Assembly: GCA_937898675.1 (NCBI GenBank)
Contig: CALEJB010000009.1
Location: forward strand, 1 to 64,000
Direction of reading: 5' to 3'
DNA from: an uncultured Prevotellaceae bacterium
GTDB lineage: Bacteria > Bacteroidota > Bacteroidia > Bacteroidales > Muribaculaceae
Length of the DNA: 64,000 nt
Part shown: positions 33,522 to 42,252 of the stretch, in pieces
How positions within the stretch are numbered: position 1 is the stretch's first letter
How the letters are laid out: the number at the start of each line of letters is the position of its first letter
The notes under the pieces: generated by a model
The model's input: only the letters and a program-made list of their open reading frames with translations
Told to the model about the DNA's origin: nothing
Databases searched by the model: none
Made by a program: the position numbers and the translations under genes

Positions 33522-34316
33522 TTAAACCGACACCTCGCCCTTGATGGCGGGCCAGGGGTCATAGCCCTCGAGGGTGAAGTCCTCATACTTGTAGTCGTCG
33601 ATGCGCTTCACCTCGGGGTTGAGCGTCATGCGGGGCAGCGGGCGCGGCGCGCGCGACAGCTGCTCACGGACTTGCTCAAAGTGGTTGCGGTAGATGTGCG
33701 CGTCGCCAAAGGTGTGGACAAATTCGCCCGCCTCCAGGCCCGTGACATGGGCGGTCATCATCAACAGCAGTGCATAGGACGCGATGTTGAACGGCACGCC
33801 CAGAAACAGGTCGGCGCTGCGCTGGTAGAGTTGCAGGCTCAACTTGCCGTCGGCGACATAGAACTGGAACAGCGAGTGGCACGGCGGCAGCTTCATCGTC
33901 GGCACCTCGGCCACGTTCCAGGCGCTCACCATCATGCGGCGGCTGTCGGGCGTGTGGGTGATTTGGTCGATTACCTGGGCTATCTGGTCGATGGCGCCGC
34001 CGTTGCCGTCGGGCCAGGCGCGCCACTGGCTGCCGTACACGGGACCCAGGTCGCCGTTCTCGTCGGCCCACTCGTTCCAGATGCGCACGCCGTGCTCCTG
34101 CAGCCAGCGCACGTTGGTGTCGCCGCGCAAAAACCACAGCAGCTCGTAGATGATGGACTTCAAGTGCACCTTCTTGGTCGTCAGCAGCGGGAAGCCGTCG
34201 GCCAGGTTGCAGCGCAGCTGGTAGCCAAACACGCTGCGCGTGCCCGTACCCGTGCGGTCTTCCTTGTCAATGCCGTGCTCCATCACATGGCGCACCAGGT
34301 CAAGATATTGCTTCAT
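33522..34316 (-). CDS. thyA: Thymidylate synthase
   Basis: A 264-residue enzyme converting dUMP to dTMP with methylene-tetrahydrofolate. The ATG at 34314-34316 gives [26 protein letters not shown], the classical start (the open frame continues upstream without meaning). The active-site segment is [12 protein letters not shown], with the nucleophilic Cys, followed by [20 protein letters not shown]. Length matches E. coli ThyA. First gene of the thyA-folA-lpxB operon. Confidence 0.97.
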   Translation of the reverse strand: MKQYLDLVRHVMEHGIDKEDRTGTGTRSVFGYQLRCNLADGFPLLTTKKVHLKSIIYELLWFLRGDTNVRWLQEHGVRIWNEWADENGDLGPVYGSQWRAWPDGNGGAIDQIAQVIDQITHTPDSRRMMVSAWNVAEVPTMKLPPCHSLFQFYVADGKLSLQLYQRSADLFLGVPFNIASYALLLMMTAHVTGLEAGEFVHTFGDAHIYRNHFEQVREQLSRAPRPLPRMTLNPEVKRIDDYKYEDFTLEGYDPWPAIKGEVSV

Positions 34317-34634
34317 GATTGTTGATGGTTTATCGGGCACAAAGTTATAAAAAAAATCAATGACACAGCAGCTGGCCCATGGAATTATATGATGGCCCCC
34401 TATCCCCCCACGCCCCCACGGGCACCGCGGCCCATAGACCCGGACAGCATGGAGAGATGGCCAGAGCAGGCTGGGGACCCGCACAAGGCCGGCGGCCTTG
34501 ACCTGAAGAAAACCCCATGGCGAGCAGGTCGGAGACCTGGGTGGCATGGGGTAGAGGCGGCCATCAGAACCGGGCCTCGTAGAGGGCCACACGCCGTGGC
34601 AGATTCTTGACTCGGCTCACTGGCCGTGCATTGT
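34317..34634. other. Structured intergenic region between thyA and argR
   Basis: No gene. It contains two clear hairpins: CAAGGCC/GGCCTTG (34484-34500, three-base loop), and a nested one with arms ACCCCATG (34512-34519)/CATGGGGT (34545-34552), inner arms CAGGTC/GACCTG and symmetric five-base internal loops. Copy B of the dispersed repeat follows. The symmetry suggests a structured RNA or a protein-binding repeat rather than a coding remnant. Confidence 0.5.
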
Positions 34635-34682
34635 CCCGCGGGCGCGGGCTGAAAGTCCGCGATTTGCTGCAGCGCTTTGTTC
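34635..34682 (+). repeat. Dispersed intergenic repeat, copy B (partial)
   Basis: Carries only the 3' part of the unit: CGGGCGCGGGCTGAAAGTCC, then GCGATTTGCTGCAGCGCTTTGT, matching copy A at 25586-25630 at nearly every base and copy C at 57123-57150. It is on the + strand, 135 bases upstream of argR. Confidence 0.75.
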
Positions 34683-34751
34683 CTCCATGGGCGACGCAGG
34701 CTCATAATTTGGTTGAAAATTGATTTTTTCCAAAAATATTCAATAAATATG

Positions 34752-34782
34752 TTGTTTTGTTGGGATATTGTGAGTAACTTTG
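34752..34782 (+). promoter_or_regulatory. Promoter of argR (TTG-N20-TAACTTTG)
   Basis: TTG at 34752-34754, 20 bases, TAACTTTG at 34775-34782, then a 34-base leader to the argR ATG. Good match to the Bacteroidetes consensus. Confidence 0.65.
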
Positions 34783-34816
34783 CAAATCATAACAGAAATT
34801 CAAACATTTATTTCCT

Positions 34817-35377
34817 ATGATTGACGAGCCTACAAACAAGAAACCCAGAAAAAAGAAAGCATTAGTGAAGAAGAAACGTGACCGTTTACAGTTGATTGCC
34901 GATTTGATTAAGACAAACTGCATCGGCAGCCAGAGCGAGTTGGCCGAGATGCTGTCCCAGCACAACATCAAGGTGACCCAAGCCACGCTGTCGCGCGACC
35001 TGAAGGCATTGAAAATCTCCAAGGTGGCCACCGACCGCAACACCTACATGTACATCATCCCCGACAGCAATGAGCTGCAGGACAGGCTGCTGAGCATGCG
35101 CCAGACCGATGCCCACGCTGCCAAGCAGGTGGGGCTGGTATCCATCAACTTCTCGGGCAACCTGGCCGTCATCAAGACGCGCAACGGCTATGCTCCGGGC
35201 CTGGCCTATGACATCGACATGAGCCGTCCGCCCGAGATTTTGGGCACCATCGCCGGCGCCGACACCGTGGTCGCCATCCTCGCCGAGGGGGTTACCCACG
35301 AGCAGGCCTTGGCCACATTTAAGCAGTTCATGCCCAAACAGGGGCTTGTCAACACATTAGGCGGGTCTGATGATTAA
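34817..35377 (+). CDS. argR: Arginine repressor ArgR
   Basis: A 186-residue regulator. After a lysine-rich start comes the winged HTH (DRLQLIADLIKTNCIGSQSELAEMLSQHNIKVTQATLSRDLKALKISK) and, after a linker, the hexamerising arginine-binding domain (NLAVIKTRNGYAPGLAYDIDM, TIAGADTVVAILAEG). Binding of arginine normally turns it into a repressor of arginine biosynthesis. It overlaps the ArgC-like gene by eight bases, an arrangement typical of Bacteroidetes arginine operons. It is somewhat longer than the usual ~156 residues because of the basic N-terminal extension. Confidence 0.92.
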   Translation: MIDEPTNKKPRKKKALVKKKRDRLQLIADLIKTNCIGSQSELAEMLSQHNIKVTQATLSRDLKALKISKVATDRNTYMYIIPDSNELQDRLLSMRQTDAHAAKQVGLVSINFSGNLAVIKTRNGYAPGLAYDIDMSRPPEILGTIAGADTVVAILAEGVTHEQALATFKQFMPKQGLVNTLGGSDD

Positions 35378-36302
35378 CGTTGGCGTCATCGGTTGTGGCA
35401 TGTTGCCGGCGGCCGAACTGATAAGGATTCTCATCAACCATCCCGATGTGGATCTCAAGTGGGTTGCCGACGGATGCTCACACGGCAAGCGTCTCGACGC
35501 CGTCGTGCCGGGCATTGTGGGCGAATGTGACCTTGAGGTGACCGACGAGGCTCCGCTCGACGATGTGGATGTGGTGTACGTGTGCGGCAGCCGTGAGCAG
35601 GCGGCAAGCCGCCTGCGGGCCATGACCGTGCCCGATGGCCTGCGCGTCATCGACCTGGGCGGGTGCCACAATCTGGACCATGGCGAGGGCAGCCCGTGGA
35701 CCTACGGCCTGAGCGAGATGCAGCGCCGTGTGCTCGTGCACGACGCGCGCCTGGTGACCGTGCCCGGCAATGCCGCCGCGGCATCGTTGCTGGCCCTCAT
35801 GCCGCTGGCCCGCAACCTGCTCATCAACAGCCCCGTCGAGCTGTGCGTGGCCATGGGCAGCACCGCCCGCTGCGATGACCGCGAGGCGTGGGCCGACGAC
35901 CAGCGCCGCGAGGTGGCGTCAGCCCTGGGCGCTTGCCAGGCCAGTTTTGGGCAGCCTGTGACGATGACCGTCGTCCCGCATGACCAGCGCAGGGCACTGG
36001 CGGTGACGGCACGCCTCCAGTGCGCCGTCGAGGCCGCCATGGTGAGCGAACTGTATGAGCGCTACTACGATGACCACAACTTTGTGTTCATCGTTGACCG
36101 CCCCGTCACTGCCGCCGACGTCGAGAACACCAACAAGTGCCTGCTGCGCCTCTGCAAGGACGACGCCACCGGGCTACTCACCGTCGAGGCCATGATGGAC
36201 GTCTTGCTCAAGGGCTGTGCCGGCAACGCTGTCCATGCCATGAACCTCATGTTCGGGCTGCATGAGCGCGTGGGCCTTGCCCTGAAGGCCACCGGATGCT
36301 GA
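35370..36302 (+). CDS. ArgC-like protein without the catalytic cysteine
   Basis: A 310-residue protein with the architecture of N-acetyl-gamma-glutamyl-phosphate reductase: an N-terminal Rossmann domain (INVGVIGCGMLPAAELIRILINHPDVDL) and a C-terminal dehydrogenase/dimer domain. At the place of the PGCYPT active-site motif it reads VTVPGNAAAASLLALMPL, so the nucleophilic Cys is Asn134, and no convincing catalytic His is seen. The nucleotide-binding GxxGxxG is also altered. It overlaps argR by eight bases. It may be an inactive paralogue, a regulator, or an enzyme with different chemistry; a genuine argC should be elsewhere in the genome if arginine is made. Confidence 0.65.
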   Translation: MINVGVIGCGMLPAAELIRILINHPDVDLKWVADGCSHGKRLDAVVPGIVGECDLEVTDEAPLDDVDVVYVCGSREQAASRLRAMTVPDGLRVIDLGGCHNLDHGEGSPWTYGLSEMQRRVLVHDARLVTVPGNAAAASLLALMPLARNLLINSPVELCVAMGSTARCDDREAWADDQRREVASALGACQASFGQPVTMTVVPHDQRRALAVTARLQCAVEAAMVSELYERYYDDHNFVFIVDRPVTAADVENTNKCLLRLCKDDATGLLTVEAMMDVLLKGCAGNAVHAMNLMFGLHERVGLALKATGC

Positions 36303-36383
36303 CGGTGCTCAACACTCATACATTATATATAATATAAATACAACATCACTTTTCTACACAACTTTTCAAAACCATTACTCATC

Positions 36384-36746
36384 ATGTCAGTCAATAAAGT
36401 CATACTTTTGGGCCGTGTGGGTAAAGACCCTGATGTGCGCTACATTGCACAAGGCCAGCCCGTTGCGTCGTTCACTCTCGCCACCACCGACAGGGCGTAC
36501 ACCAACGCCAACGGCACCCAGGTGCCCGAGCGCACCGAGTGGCACAACATCGTGATGTGGGGCAAGAACGCCGAGGTCGCCGAGCGCTACATCCGCAAGG
36601 GCACACAGATTTACCTCGAGGGCCGTCTGCGCACCCGCATGTGGGAGGACCGCAACCAGGTGAAGCGCTACACCACCGAGGTGTATGTGGACACGTTTGA
36701 ACTGCTGGCCCGCCCCCGCAACGACCAGCAGGCCGCCGCACAGTGA
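36384..36746 (+). CDS. ssb: Single-stranded DNA-binding protein (short form)
   Basis: A 120-residue SSB consisting of the OB-fold only (SVNKVILLGRVGKDPDVRYIAQGQPVASFTLAT, EWHNIVMWGKNAEVAERYIRKGTQIYLEGRLRTR). The tail is just PRNDQQAAAQ, lacking the acidic DDxPF tip that recruits repair and replication proteins. It could be a second, specialised SSB. Followed by a strong hairpin shared with manC. Confidence 0.92.
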   Translation: MSVNKVILLGRVGKDPDVRYIAQGQPVASFTLATTDRAYTNANGTQVPERTEWHNIVMWGKNAEVAERYIRKGTQIYLEGRLRTRMWEDRNQVKRYTTEVYVDTFELLARPRNDQQAAAQ

Positions 36747-36778
36747 CGCGGCGCCATCCGTCCAAAAAAATAAGAAAC

Positions 36779-36815
36779 AGCACAGTCCCGCCGGCAGCAC
36801 CGGCGGGACTGTGCT
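36779..36815. terminator. 16-bp perfect hairpin between convergent ssb and manC
   Basis: AGCACAGTCCCGCCGG (36779-36794) and CCGGCGGGACTGTGCT (36800-36815) pair fully. On the minus strand it is followed by a T-rich tract (down to 36764), so it terminates manC well; for ssb it lacks a T-run but is strong enough to act. Confidence 0.88.
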
Positions 36816-36836
36816 TGTGTGTTGTAAAGCAGTAAA

Positions 36837-37916
36837 TTACAGGTATTTGTCCCCGTACTTGGACTTCACCTCGTTGACATAGAGGCGAATCTTTTGCTCC
36901 TCCTCCATGGGGACGATGAGCAGCGCGTCGTCAATGTCGGCGACGATATATCCCTCCAGGCCCGAGGCCACCAGCAGTTTGTCGCCCTTGAGCGCAACGA
37001 TGTTGTTGTGGCTGTTGAACATCAGCGCGTTGCCGTTCTGCGTCACGTTGCCGTCCTCGTTCTTGGGCGAGTTGTCATACAGCGAGCGCCAGGTGCCCAG
37101 GTCGTTCCACCCAAAGTTCACCGTCTCGACATAGACATTGGGCGCTTTTTCCATCACGGCAAAGTCGATGCTGATGTTGGGGCAGGCGGCAAAATTGGCG
37201 TTGATGTACTCCTGCTCCTGCTCGGTGCCAAAGTAGCCAATGCCTTTCTCAAATATCGTGTTGACCTCTGGCGCACAAGTGCTTAACGCCTTGATGATGC
37301 TGTCGGCGGTCCAGAAGAACATGCCCGAGTTCCAGAAGAATTCGCCCGACTCAAGGAACACCTTGGCCAACTCCTCGTCGGGCTTCTCGGTAAAGGTCTT
37401 TACGGCCCAAAAGTTGTCCTCGACGCACTCGCCCGCCTGGATGTAGCCATAGCCCGTCTCGGGCCTGCCGGGCTTGATGCCCATGGTCACCAGCGCGTCG
37501 TGCGACCCGATGAACTCAAAGGCGCTGTTGACACATCGTTTGAACTCTTCTACGTTGATAATCAGGTGGTCGCTGGCAGCCACCATAATCTGGGCGTCGG
37601 GGTCCAGCGCCTTGATGTGGTGGGCCGCCCAGGCGATGCACGGCGCCGTGTTGCGGCGTGCGGGCTCAAGCAAAATCTGGCCGGCGCCAATCTCGGGCAG
37701 CTGCTCCTCGATGATGGGCCGGTAGGTCGCGTTGGTGATGACGATGACGTTCTTCACCGGCACGATGTCCTTCACACGGTCAAACGCCATCTGCAGCAGG
37801 CTGCGCCCGGTGCCAAAGAAGTCGATGAACTGCTTGGGCATCGCGGCCTTGCTGTAGGGCCAAAAACGGCTGCCCACGCCGCCGCACATGATGACGCAAT
37901 AACGGTTGTTGTTCAT
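36837..37916 (-). CDS. manC: Mannose-1-phosphate guanylyltransferase
   Basis: A 359-residue nucleotidyltransferase that makes GDP-mannose for capsule, O-antigen or glycoprotein glycans. Signature start NNRYCVIMCGGVGSRFWPYSKAAMPKQF (GTP-binding and catalytic Arg/Lys), VAASDHLI metal-binding Asp, and ETGYGYIQAGE. It lacks the C-terminal isomerase domain, as usual for Bacteroidetes. Length typical. Ends at the shared terminator. Confidence 0.94.
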   Translation of the reverse strand: MNNNRYCVIMCGGVGSRFWPYSKAAMPKQFIDFFGTGRSLLQMAFDRVKDIVPVKNVIVITNATYRPIIEEQLPEIGAGQILLEPARRNTAPCIAWAAHHIKALDPDAQIMVAASDHLIINVEEFKRCVNSAFEFIGSHDALVTMGIKPGRPETGYGYIQAGECVEDNFWAVKTFTEKPDEELAKVFLESGEFFWNSGMFFWTADSIIKALSTCAPEVNTIFEKGIGYFGTEQEQEYINANFAACPNISIDFAVMEKAPNVYVETVNFGWNDLGTWRSLYDNSPKNEDGNVTQNGNALMFNSHNNIVALKGDKLLVASGLEGYIVADIDDALLIVPMEEEQKIRLYVNEVKSKYGDKYL

Positions 37917-37968
37917 GATAATCTGTTTGATGGGTGTTTTTTTTATAGGGTTAGCCCCTGCCTTCGGG

Positions 37969-38433
37969 TTACATGCCGTAGTTGATGGGCAGGTTGCGGT
38001 TGATGCTCTGTTCCAGCGAGATAAGCGTCTCGGTGGCGGCCACGCCCGGGATGTTCTGGATGCGGTCGTTGACCAGCGTCATCAGGTGCTCGTTGTCGCG
38101 TGCATACACCTTAATCATCATCGTGTAGTGGCCCGTGGTAAAGTGGCATTCCACCACCTCCTTGATTTTCAGCAACTCGGGCACCACGTTGCGGTACATC
38201 GAGCCGCGCTCGAGCGTCAGGCCGATGAACGTGCAGGTGGAGTAGCCCAGCAGCTTGGGGTTTACGTTGTAGCCCGATCCGGTGATGACGCCCTCGTCGA
38301 TGAGGCGCTGGATGCGCTGGTGAATCGCCGCGCGCGACACGCCGCACACCTGGGCGACGTCCTTGCTCGGGATGCGCGCGTTGCCCATGATAATCTCCAG
38401 AATCTTTTTGTCAAGTGTATCAATTTTGTCCAT
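37969..38433 (-). CDS. Lrp/AsnC-family transcriptional regulator
   Basis: A 154-residue regulator: N-terminal HTH (LDKKILEIIMGNARIPSKDVAQVCGVSRAAIHQRIQRLIDEGVI) and the C-terminal RAM/AsnC ligand domain (FIGLTLERGSMYRNVVPELLKIKEVVECHFTTGHYTMMIKVYARD). It probably senses an amino acid. A TAAATTTG -7-like box lies at 38469-38462 on the minus strand. Divergent from rsmH and separated from it by 400 bases. Confidence 0.9.
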   Translation of the reverse strand: MDKIDTLDKKILEIIMGNARIPSKDVAQVCGVSRAAIHQRIQRLIDEGVITGSGYNVNPKLLGYSTCTFIGLTLERGSMYRNVVPELLKIKEVVECHFTTGHYTMMIKVYARDNEHLMTLVNDRIQNIPGVAATETLISLEQSINRNLPINYGM

Positions 38434-38834
38434 AGAAAATCATTTGATTTGAAGTTTGCCGCAAATTTAACTCATTTTTCTGTATCGGCATGGGATTTGG
38501 GGCTAAAATTTTGCCTTTTGATGTCATTTTGCTATGCTTGGGCGGCCCCTAACCCCTGAAATGGCGCAAAGTGTCACATTTCGTGGCGGCGCCGCCATGC
38601 TGCAACGCCAAATGACCCACCCCCAAAAATGCGTCCGTTTTTGCACTTGTAAATTTTTGGCAAAATAATTATAACCCATTGATTTACACGACATATAAAG
38701 TTATTGACAAAAGCTGTTGATAAAAAAAGTTTCTATTTTGTAAATTTTTAGCATTTAGGTTTGTAAATTTCGCGAAAAATGTTGTACCTTTGAGGTCCTT
38801 AAACGATAGGAGAATAGCATAGCGGCAAAACGAA
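38434..38834. promoter_or_regulatory. Intergenic region with the promoter of the dcw cluster
   Basis: 400 bases without a gene. On the + strand TTTG (38760-38763), 21 bases, TACCTTTG (38785-38792) form a good promoter 43 bases before rsmH. The rest is AT-rich, with a short CCCCTAACCCCT motif near 38547 that resembles the heptamer arrays. There is no mraZ gene here, which normally precedes rsmH. Confidence 0.65.
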
Positions 38835-39773
38835 ATGGAACAAGTGGTTTACCACATACCCGCGTTGCTCGTCGAGAGCATCGACGGACTTGCTATCAAG
38901 TCCGATGGCGCCTATGTGGACGTCACCTTTGGCGGTGGCGGCCACAGCCGTGCCATCATGGAGCGCCTGGGCCCCGGCGGCCGCCTGCTGGGCATGGACC
39001 AGGACATGGACGCCTGGGCCAACCGCATTGCCGACGACAGGTTTACATTTGCACACGGCAATTTTGCCTATCTCAAGAACTTCCTCCGCTACTACGGGCT
39101 GGACCGCGTTGACGGCATCCTTGCCGACCTGGGCGTGTCGTTCCACCACTTCGACGACGAGGAGCGCGGCTTCTCGTTCCGCGCCGACGCCCCGCTCGAC
39201 ATGCGCATGAACAGCAACGCCCCGTTCACCGCCCGCCAGCTCATCGACACCTACAGCGAGGAGCGCCTGGCCGACGTGCTGTGGCTCTACGGCGAGCTGC
39301 GCCAGTCGCGCCGCCTGGCCAGGGCCATCGCCAGCGCCCGCCCCATCGCCACCACCGGCCAGCTGGCCAGTGCCGTGCGCCCGCTGCTCAAGCCCTCGCA
39401 GGAGAAAAAGGAGCTCTCGATGGTGTTCCAGGCCCTGCGCATCGAGGTCAACAACGAGCTTGACGTGCTGCGCCGCCTGCTGTCCCAGTCGCTCGAGGTG
39501 CTCAATCCCGGCGGCCGCCTCGTCGTCATCACCTACCACTCGCTCGAGGACCGCATGGTCAAGAACTTCATGCGCACCGGCAACGTCGAGGGCAGGCAGG
39601 ATAAGGACTTCTATGGCCGCGTCAACACGCCGTGGCGCCTCGTCAACAACAAGGTCATCGCCCCGGGCGCCGACGAGGTGGCCCGCAACCCGCGCTCGCG
39701 CAGCGCCAAGCTGCGTGTCGCCGAGCTCATCGCTCGCGGCGCCGACAAGTCTAACCCCGATTCCGGCAAATAA
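38835..39773 (+). CDS. rsmH: 16S rRNA m4C1402 methyltransferase RsmH
   Basis: A 312-residue SAM-dependent methyltransferase acting on C1402 of 16S rRNA. Motifs: HIPALLVESIDGL, VDVTFGGGGHSRAIME (SAM-binding), DGILADLGVSFHHFDDEERGFSFRADAPLDMRM, and GGRLVVITYHSLEDRMVKNFM. First gene of the dcw cluster; next gene follows after 11 bases. Confidence 0.96.
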   Translation: MEQVVYHIPALLVESIDGLAIKSDGAYVDVTFGGGGHSRAIMERLGPGGRLLGMDQDMDAWANRIADDRFTFAHGNFAYLKNFLRYYGLDRVDGILADLGVSFHHFDDEERGFSFRADAPLDMRMNSNAPFTARQLIDTYSEERLADVLWLYGELRQSRRLARAIASARPIATTGQLASAVRPLLKPSQEKKELSMVFQALRIEVNNELDVLRRLLSQSLEVLNPGGRLVVITYHSLEDRMVKNFMRTGNVEGRQDKDFYGRVNTPWRLVNNKVIAPGADEVARNPRSRSAKLRVAELIARGADKSNPDSGK

Positions 39774-39784
39774 CATTTCGGACC

Positions 39785-40129
39785 ATGGCATCTAAAAAAA
39801 ACAATATAGCCCGTGAAGCAGGCAGGCAAGCCGGCAAGGGACTCGCCCAGGGCAGGTTCTTCTCGCTGGACTTTTTCAAGCGCAACGCGATATACATCAT
39901 CGCGCTGGTGCTCATGGCGCTTGCCTACATCGCCAACAAGTTTGTGTGCCAGAGCAACATGCAGGAGGTCATCACCCTCAAGACCGACCTCGAAAACGCC
40001 CAGACCGACCTGGTGGACGCCAGCGCCCGCTACAACTCGATGATTCGCGAGACCGAAATGACCAAGCTCATGTCGCAAAAGAACATCAACCTCACGGCAC
40101 CCCAGGAGCCGCCTTACCAAATCAAGTGA
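39785..40129 (+). CDS. ftsL: FtsL-like divisome protein
   Basis: A 114-residue bitopic protein: basic cytoplasmic N-terminus, one membrane helix (AIYIIALVLMALAYIANKFV, about 35-54), then a short coiled-coil ectodomain (MQEVITLKTDLENAQTDLVDASARYNSMIR). Position between rsmH and ftsI identifies it as the Bacteroidetes FtsL-type subunit, which pairs with FtsB and FtsQ. Sequence alone is too divergent to be sure. Ends one base before ftsI. Confidence 0.75.
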   Translation: MASKKNNIAREAGRQAGKGLAQGRFFSLDFFKRNAIYIIALVLMALAYIANKFVCQSNMQEVITLKTDLENAQTDLVDASARYNSMIRETEMTKLMSQKNINLTAPQEPPYQIK

Positions 40130-40130
40130 T

Positions 40131-42227
40131 ATGGCCATGAAACAGAACAACAAGCGGCATATCCTCATGCGGTACCTCCTGGTGGTGGGCATCATGTTCC
40201 TCTTCTCGGCGGCGATTCTCGTCGCCCTGTTCAGGACCACCGTCGTCAGGGCCGACGAGTGGAACAGCAAGGCCGAGTCGATCCTGACCGACACCACCTT
40301 CATCGAGCCCGAGCGAGGCATCATCTACTCGGACAACGGCAGTGTGCTCGCCGCCAACCTGCAGTACTACACGCCGCGCATCGACTGGTTCACCCAGGGC
40401 ATCAGCGACTCGGTGCTGATGAAGAACATCGACCCCCTGTGCGACAGCCTGGCGCTCATCGACACCACCCTGACTCCCGTGCAGTGGAAACAGAAAATCC
40501 TGGGCGACCGCAAGGCCATCCTCGACAAGGGCAAAGCGGGCGGCAAGAAGAACAGGGCCTACAAGCTCTTTGACCGCCAGCTCACCCACAACGAGTATGA
40601 GCGGGTGAAGACTTTCCCCTTCCTCAGCCTCAGGCCCAACAAAAACGGATTCTACTACGAGAAGCACAGCCGCCGCATCAAGCCCTTTGGGCAAATGGCG
40701 GCGCGCAGCATCGGCATCGTGGGCGAGGACACCGCCAGCGTCACCATCCACGGCCGCTCGGGCCTGGAGATGGCGCTTGACTCGCTGCTGTACGGCACGC
40801 CCGGCGTGGCCCACAACATCCAGCTCACCAACGGCATCTTCCTTGCCGAGAAAGTGCCCGCCATCAAGGGCTATGACATCACCACCACCATCAATGTGCA
40901 GCTGCAGGACATCGTCGAGGAGGAACTGTACGGCATGTGCGTCAGCTCGGGCGCCGAGTGGGGCACCTGCGTGCTGATGGATGTCGCCACGGGCGAAATC
41001 AAGGCCATCAGCAACCTGGAGCGTAACTCCAAGACCGGCGAATACTTTGAGGGCCGCAACAATGCCGTGCTGGGCTATGAACCGGGCTCGGTGGCCAAGG
41101 TCATCTCGATGATGGTCGCCCTTGAAGAGGGCATCGTCACCAGCGTTGACCAGTACTTTGCCACGGGCAGCAGCTGGACCTATGCCGGCGGCAACCCCAT
41201 CACCGACCACACGGGCCGCGGCTCGCTGTCGGCACGGGAGATTATCGAGATGTCGTCCAACATCGGCATGGCCAAGATCATCACCAGCAAATATGGCCAA
41301 AACCCCCAGGGCTTCCACGACAAGCTCAGGGAGATGGGCTTCTTTGACCCCTTCAACACGGGCATCGCCGGCGAGACCACGCCGTGGTATCAAGACGTTG
41401 ACATCGCCACCGGCGGCCGCGTCGTCCTCTCCCGACAGGCCTTTGGCTACGGCATGAAGATTCCGCCCCTGTCCACCCTGGCCATCTACAACGCCATCGC
41501 CAACGACGGCAAGTATGTGCGGCCACGCCTGTTCAACAAGCTCTCGCGCGAGGGCGAGCCCGACTCCATCATCCCCGTGAACTACATCCGCGACCAGGTG
41601 TGCACGCCCGACCACGCGCGCATGCTGCGCCTGATGATGCACGACGTGGTGTGGGGCAACCACGGCACCGCACGCAACTGGGTGCAGGACGACAGGGTGG
41701 AGATTGCCGGCAAGACGGGCACGGCGTTCAATGCCGTCAGGGGCCAGTACACCGGCCGGCGCAGGCTGACCTTCTGCGGCTTCTTCCCCTACGAGAAGCC
41801 CAAGTACTCATGCATCGTGGTGCTTGACGGCGCGGGGGGCTCGGCAGGCTCGACCAGCGGAATGGTGCTCAAGAACATCGCGCTCAAGATGTATGCCTAC
41901 GGCTTGCTCGACATCAATCACGAAATCACCGCCGCCAGCGGGTCCACGCCCTATCCCACGCTGTATGCGTCGATGGGCGACAACCTGCTCAAGAACGTGG
42001 CGCGGGGCCTGAAACTGCAGTCCCCGCACCAGTATGCCCGCCCGGCCAGGCAGGCCCAGGGCGTTCCCGCAGTAGTGGGGCTGAGCGTGCGCGAGGCCGT
42101 CAGGGTGCTCGAGAACGCGGGGCTCTCGGTCACCTTCTCGGGCACGGGCATGGTGACGGGCCAGAACCTTGCCCCCGGCTCGGCATTCAACCGCGGACAA
42201 CGCATCAACTTGACATTGAGAAACTGA
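40131..42227 (+). CDS. ftsI: Septal peptidoglycan transpeptidase (FtsI/PBP3) with PASTA domain
   Basis: A 698-residue class B penicillin-binding protein that cross-links septal peptidoglycan. One membrane anchor (about 13-34), a dimerisation domain, then the transpeptidase with the serine motif SVAK (Ser320), SSN (375-377) and KTG (528-530, AGKTGTAF). The last 60 residues form one PASTA domain (VPAVVGLSVREAVRVLENAGLSV), a common addition in Bacteroidetes. It works with FtsW, encoded five genes downstream. Confidence 0.95.
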   Translation: MAMKQNNKRHILMRYLLVVGIMFLFSAAILVALFRTTVVRADEWNSKAESILTDTTFIEPERGIIYSDNGSVLAANLQYYTPRIDWFTQGISDSVLMKNIDPLCDSLALIDTTLTPVQWKQKILGDRKAILDKGKAGGKKNRAYKLFDRQLTHNEYERVKTFPFLSLRPNKNGFYYEKHSRRIKPFGQMAARSIGIVGEDTASVTIHGRSGLEMALDSLLYGTPGVAHNIQLTNGIFLAEKVPAIKGYDITTTINVQLQDIVEEELYGMCVSSGAEWGTCVLMDVATGEIKAISNLERNSKTGEYFEGRNNAVLGYEPGSVAKVISMMVALEEGIVTSVDQYFATGSSWTYAGGNPITDHTGRGSLSAREIIEMSSNIGMAKIITSKYGQNPQGFHDKLREMGFFDPFNTGIAGETTPWYQDVDIATGGRVVLSRQAFGYGMKIPPLSTLAIYNAIANDGKYVRPRLFNKLSREGEPDSIIPVNYIRDQVCTPDHARMLRLMMHDVVWGNHGTARNWVQDDRVEIAGKTGTAFNAVRGQYTGRRRLTFCGFFPYEKPKYSCIVVLDGAGGSAGSTSGMVLKNIALKMYAYGLLDINHEITAASGSTPYPTLYASMGDNLLKNVARGLKLQSPHQYARPARQAQGVPAVVGLSVREAVRVLENAGLSVTFSGTGMVTGQNLAPGSAFNRGQRINLTLRN

Positions 42228-42252
42228 TAAAAACAATATACACCGATTGGAA

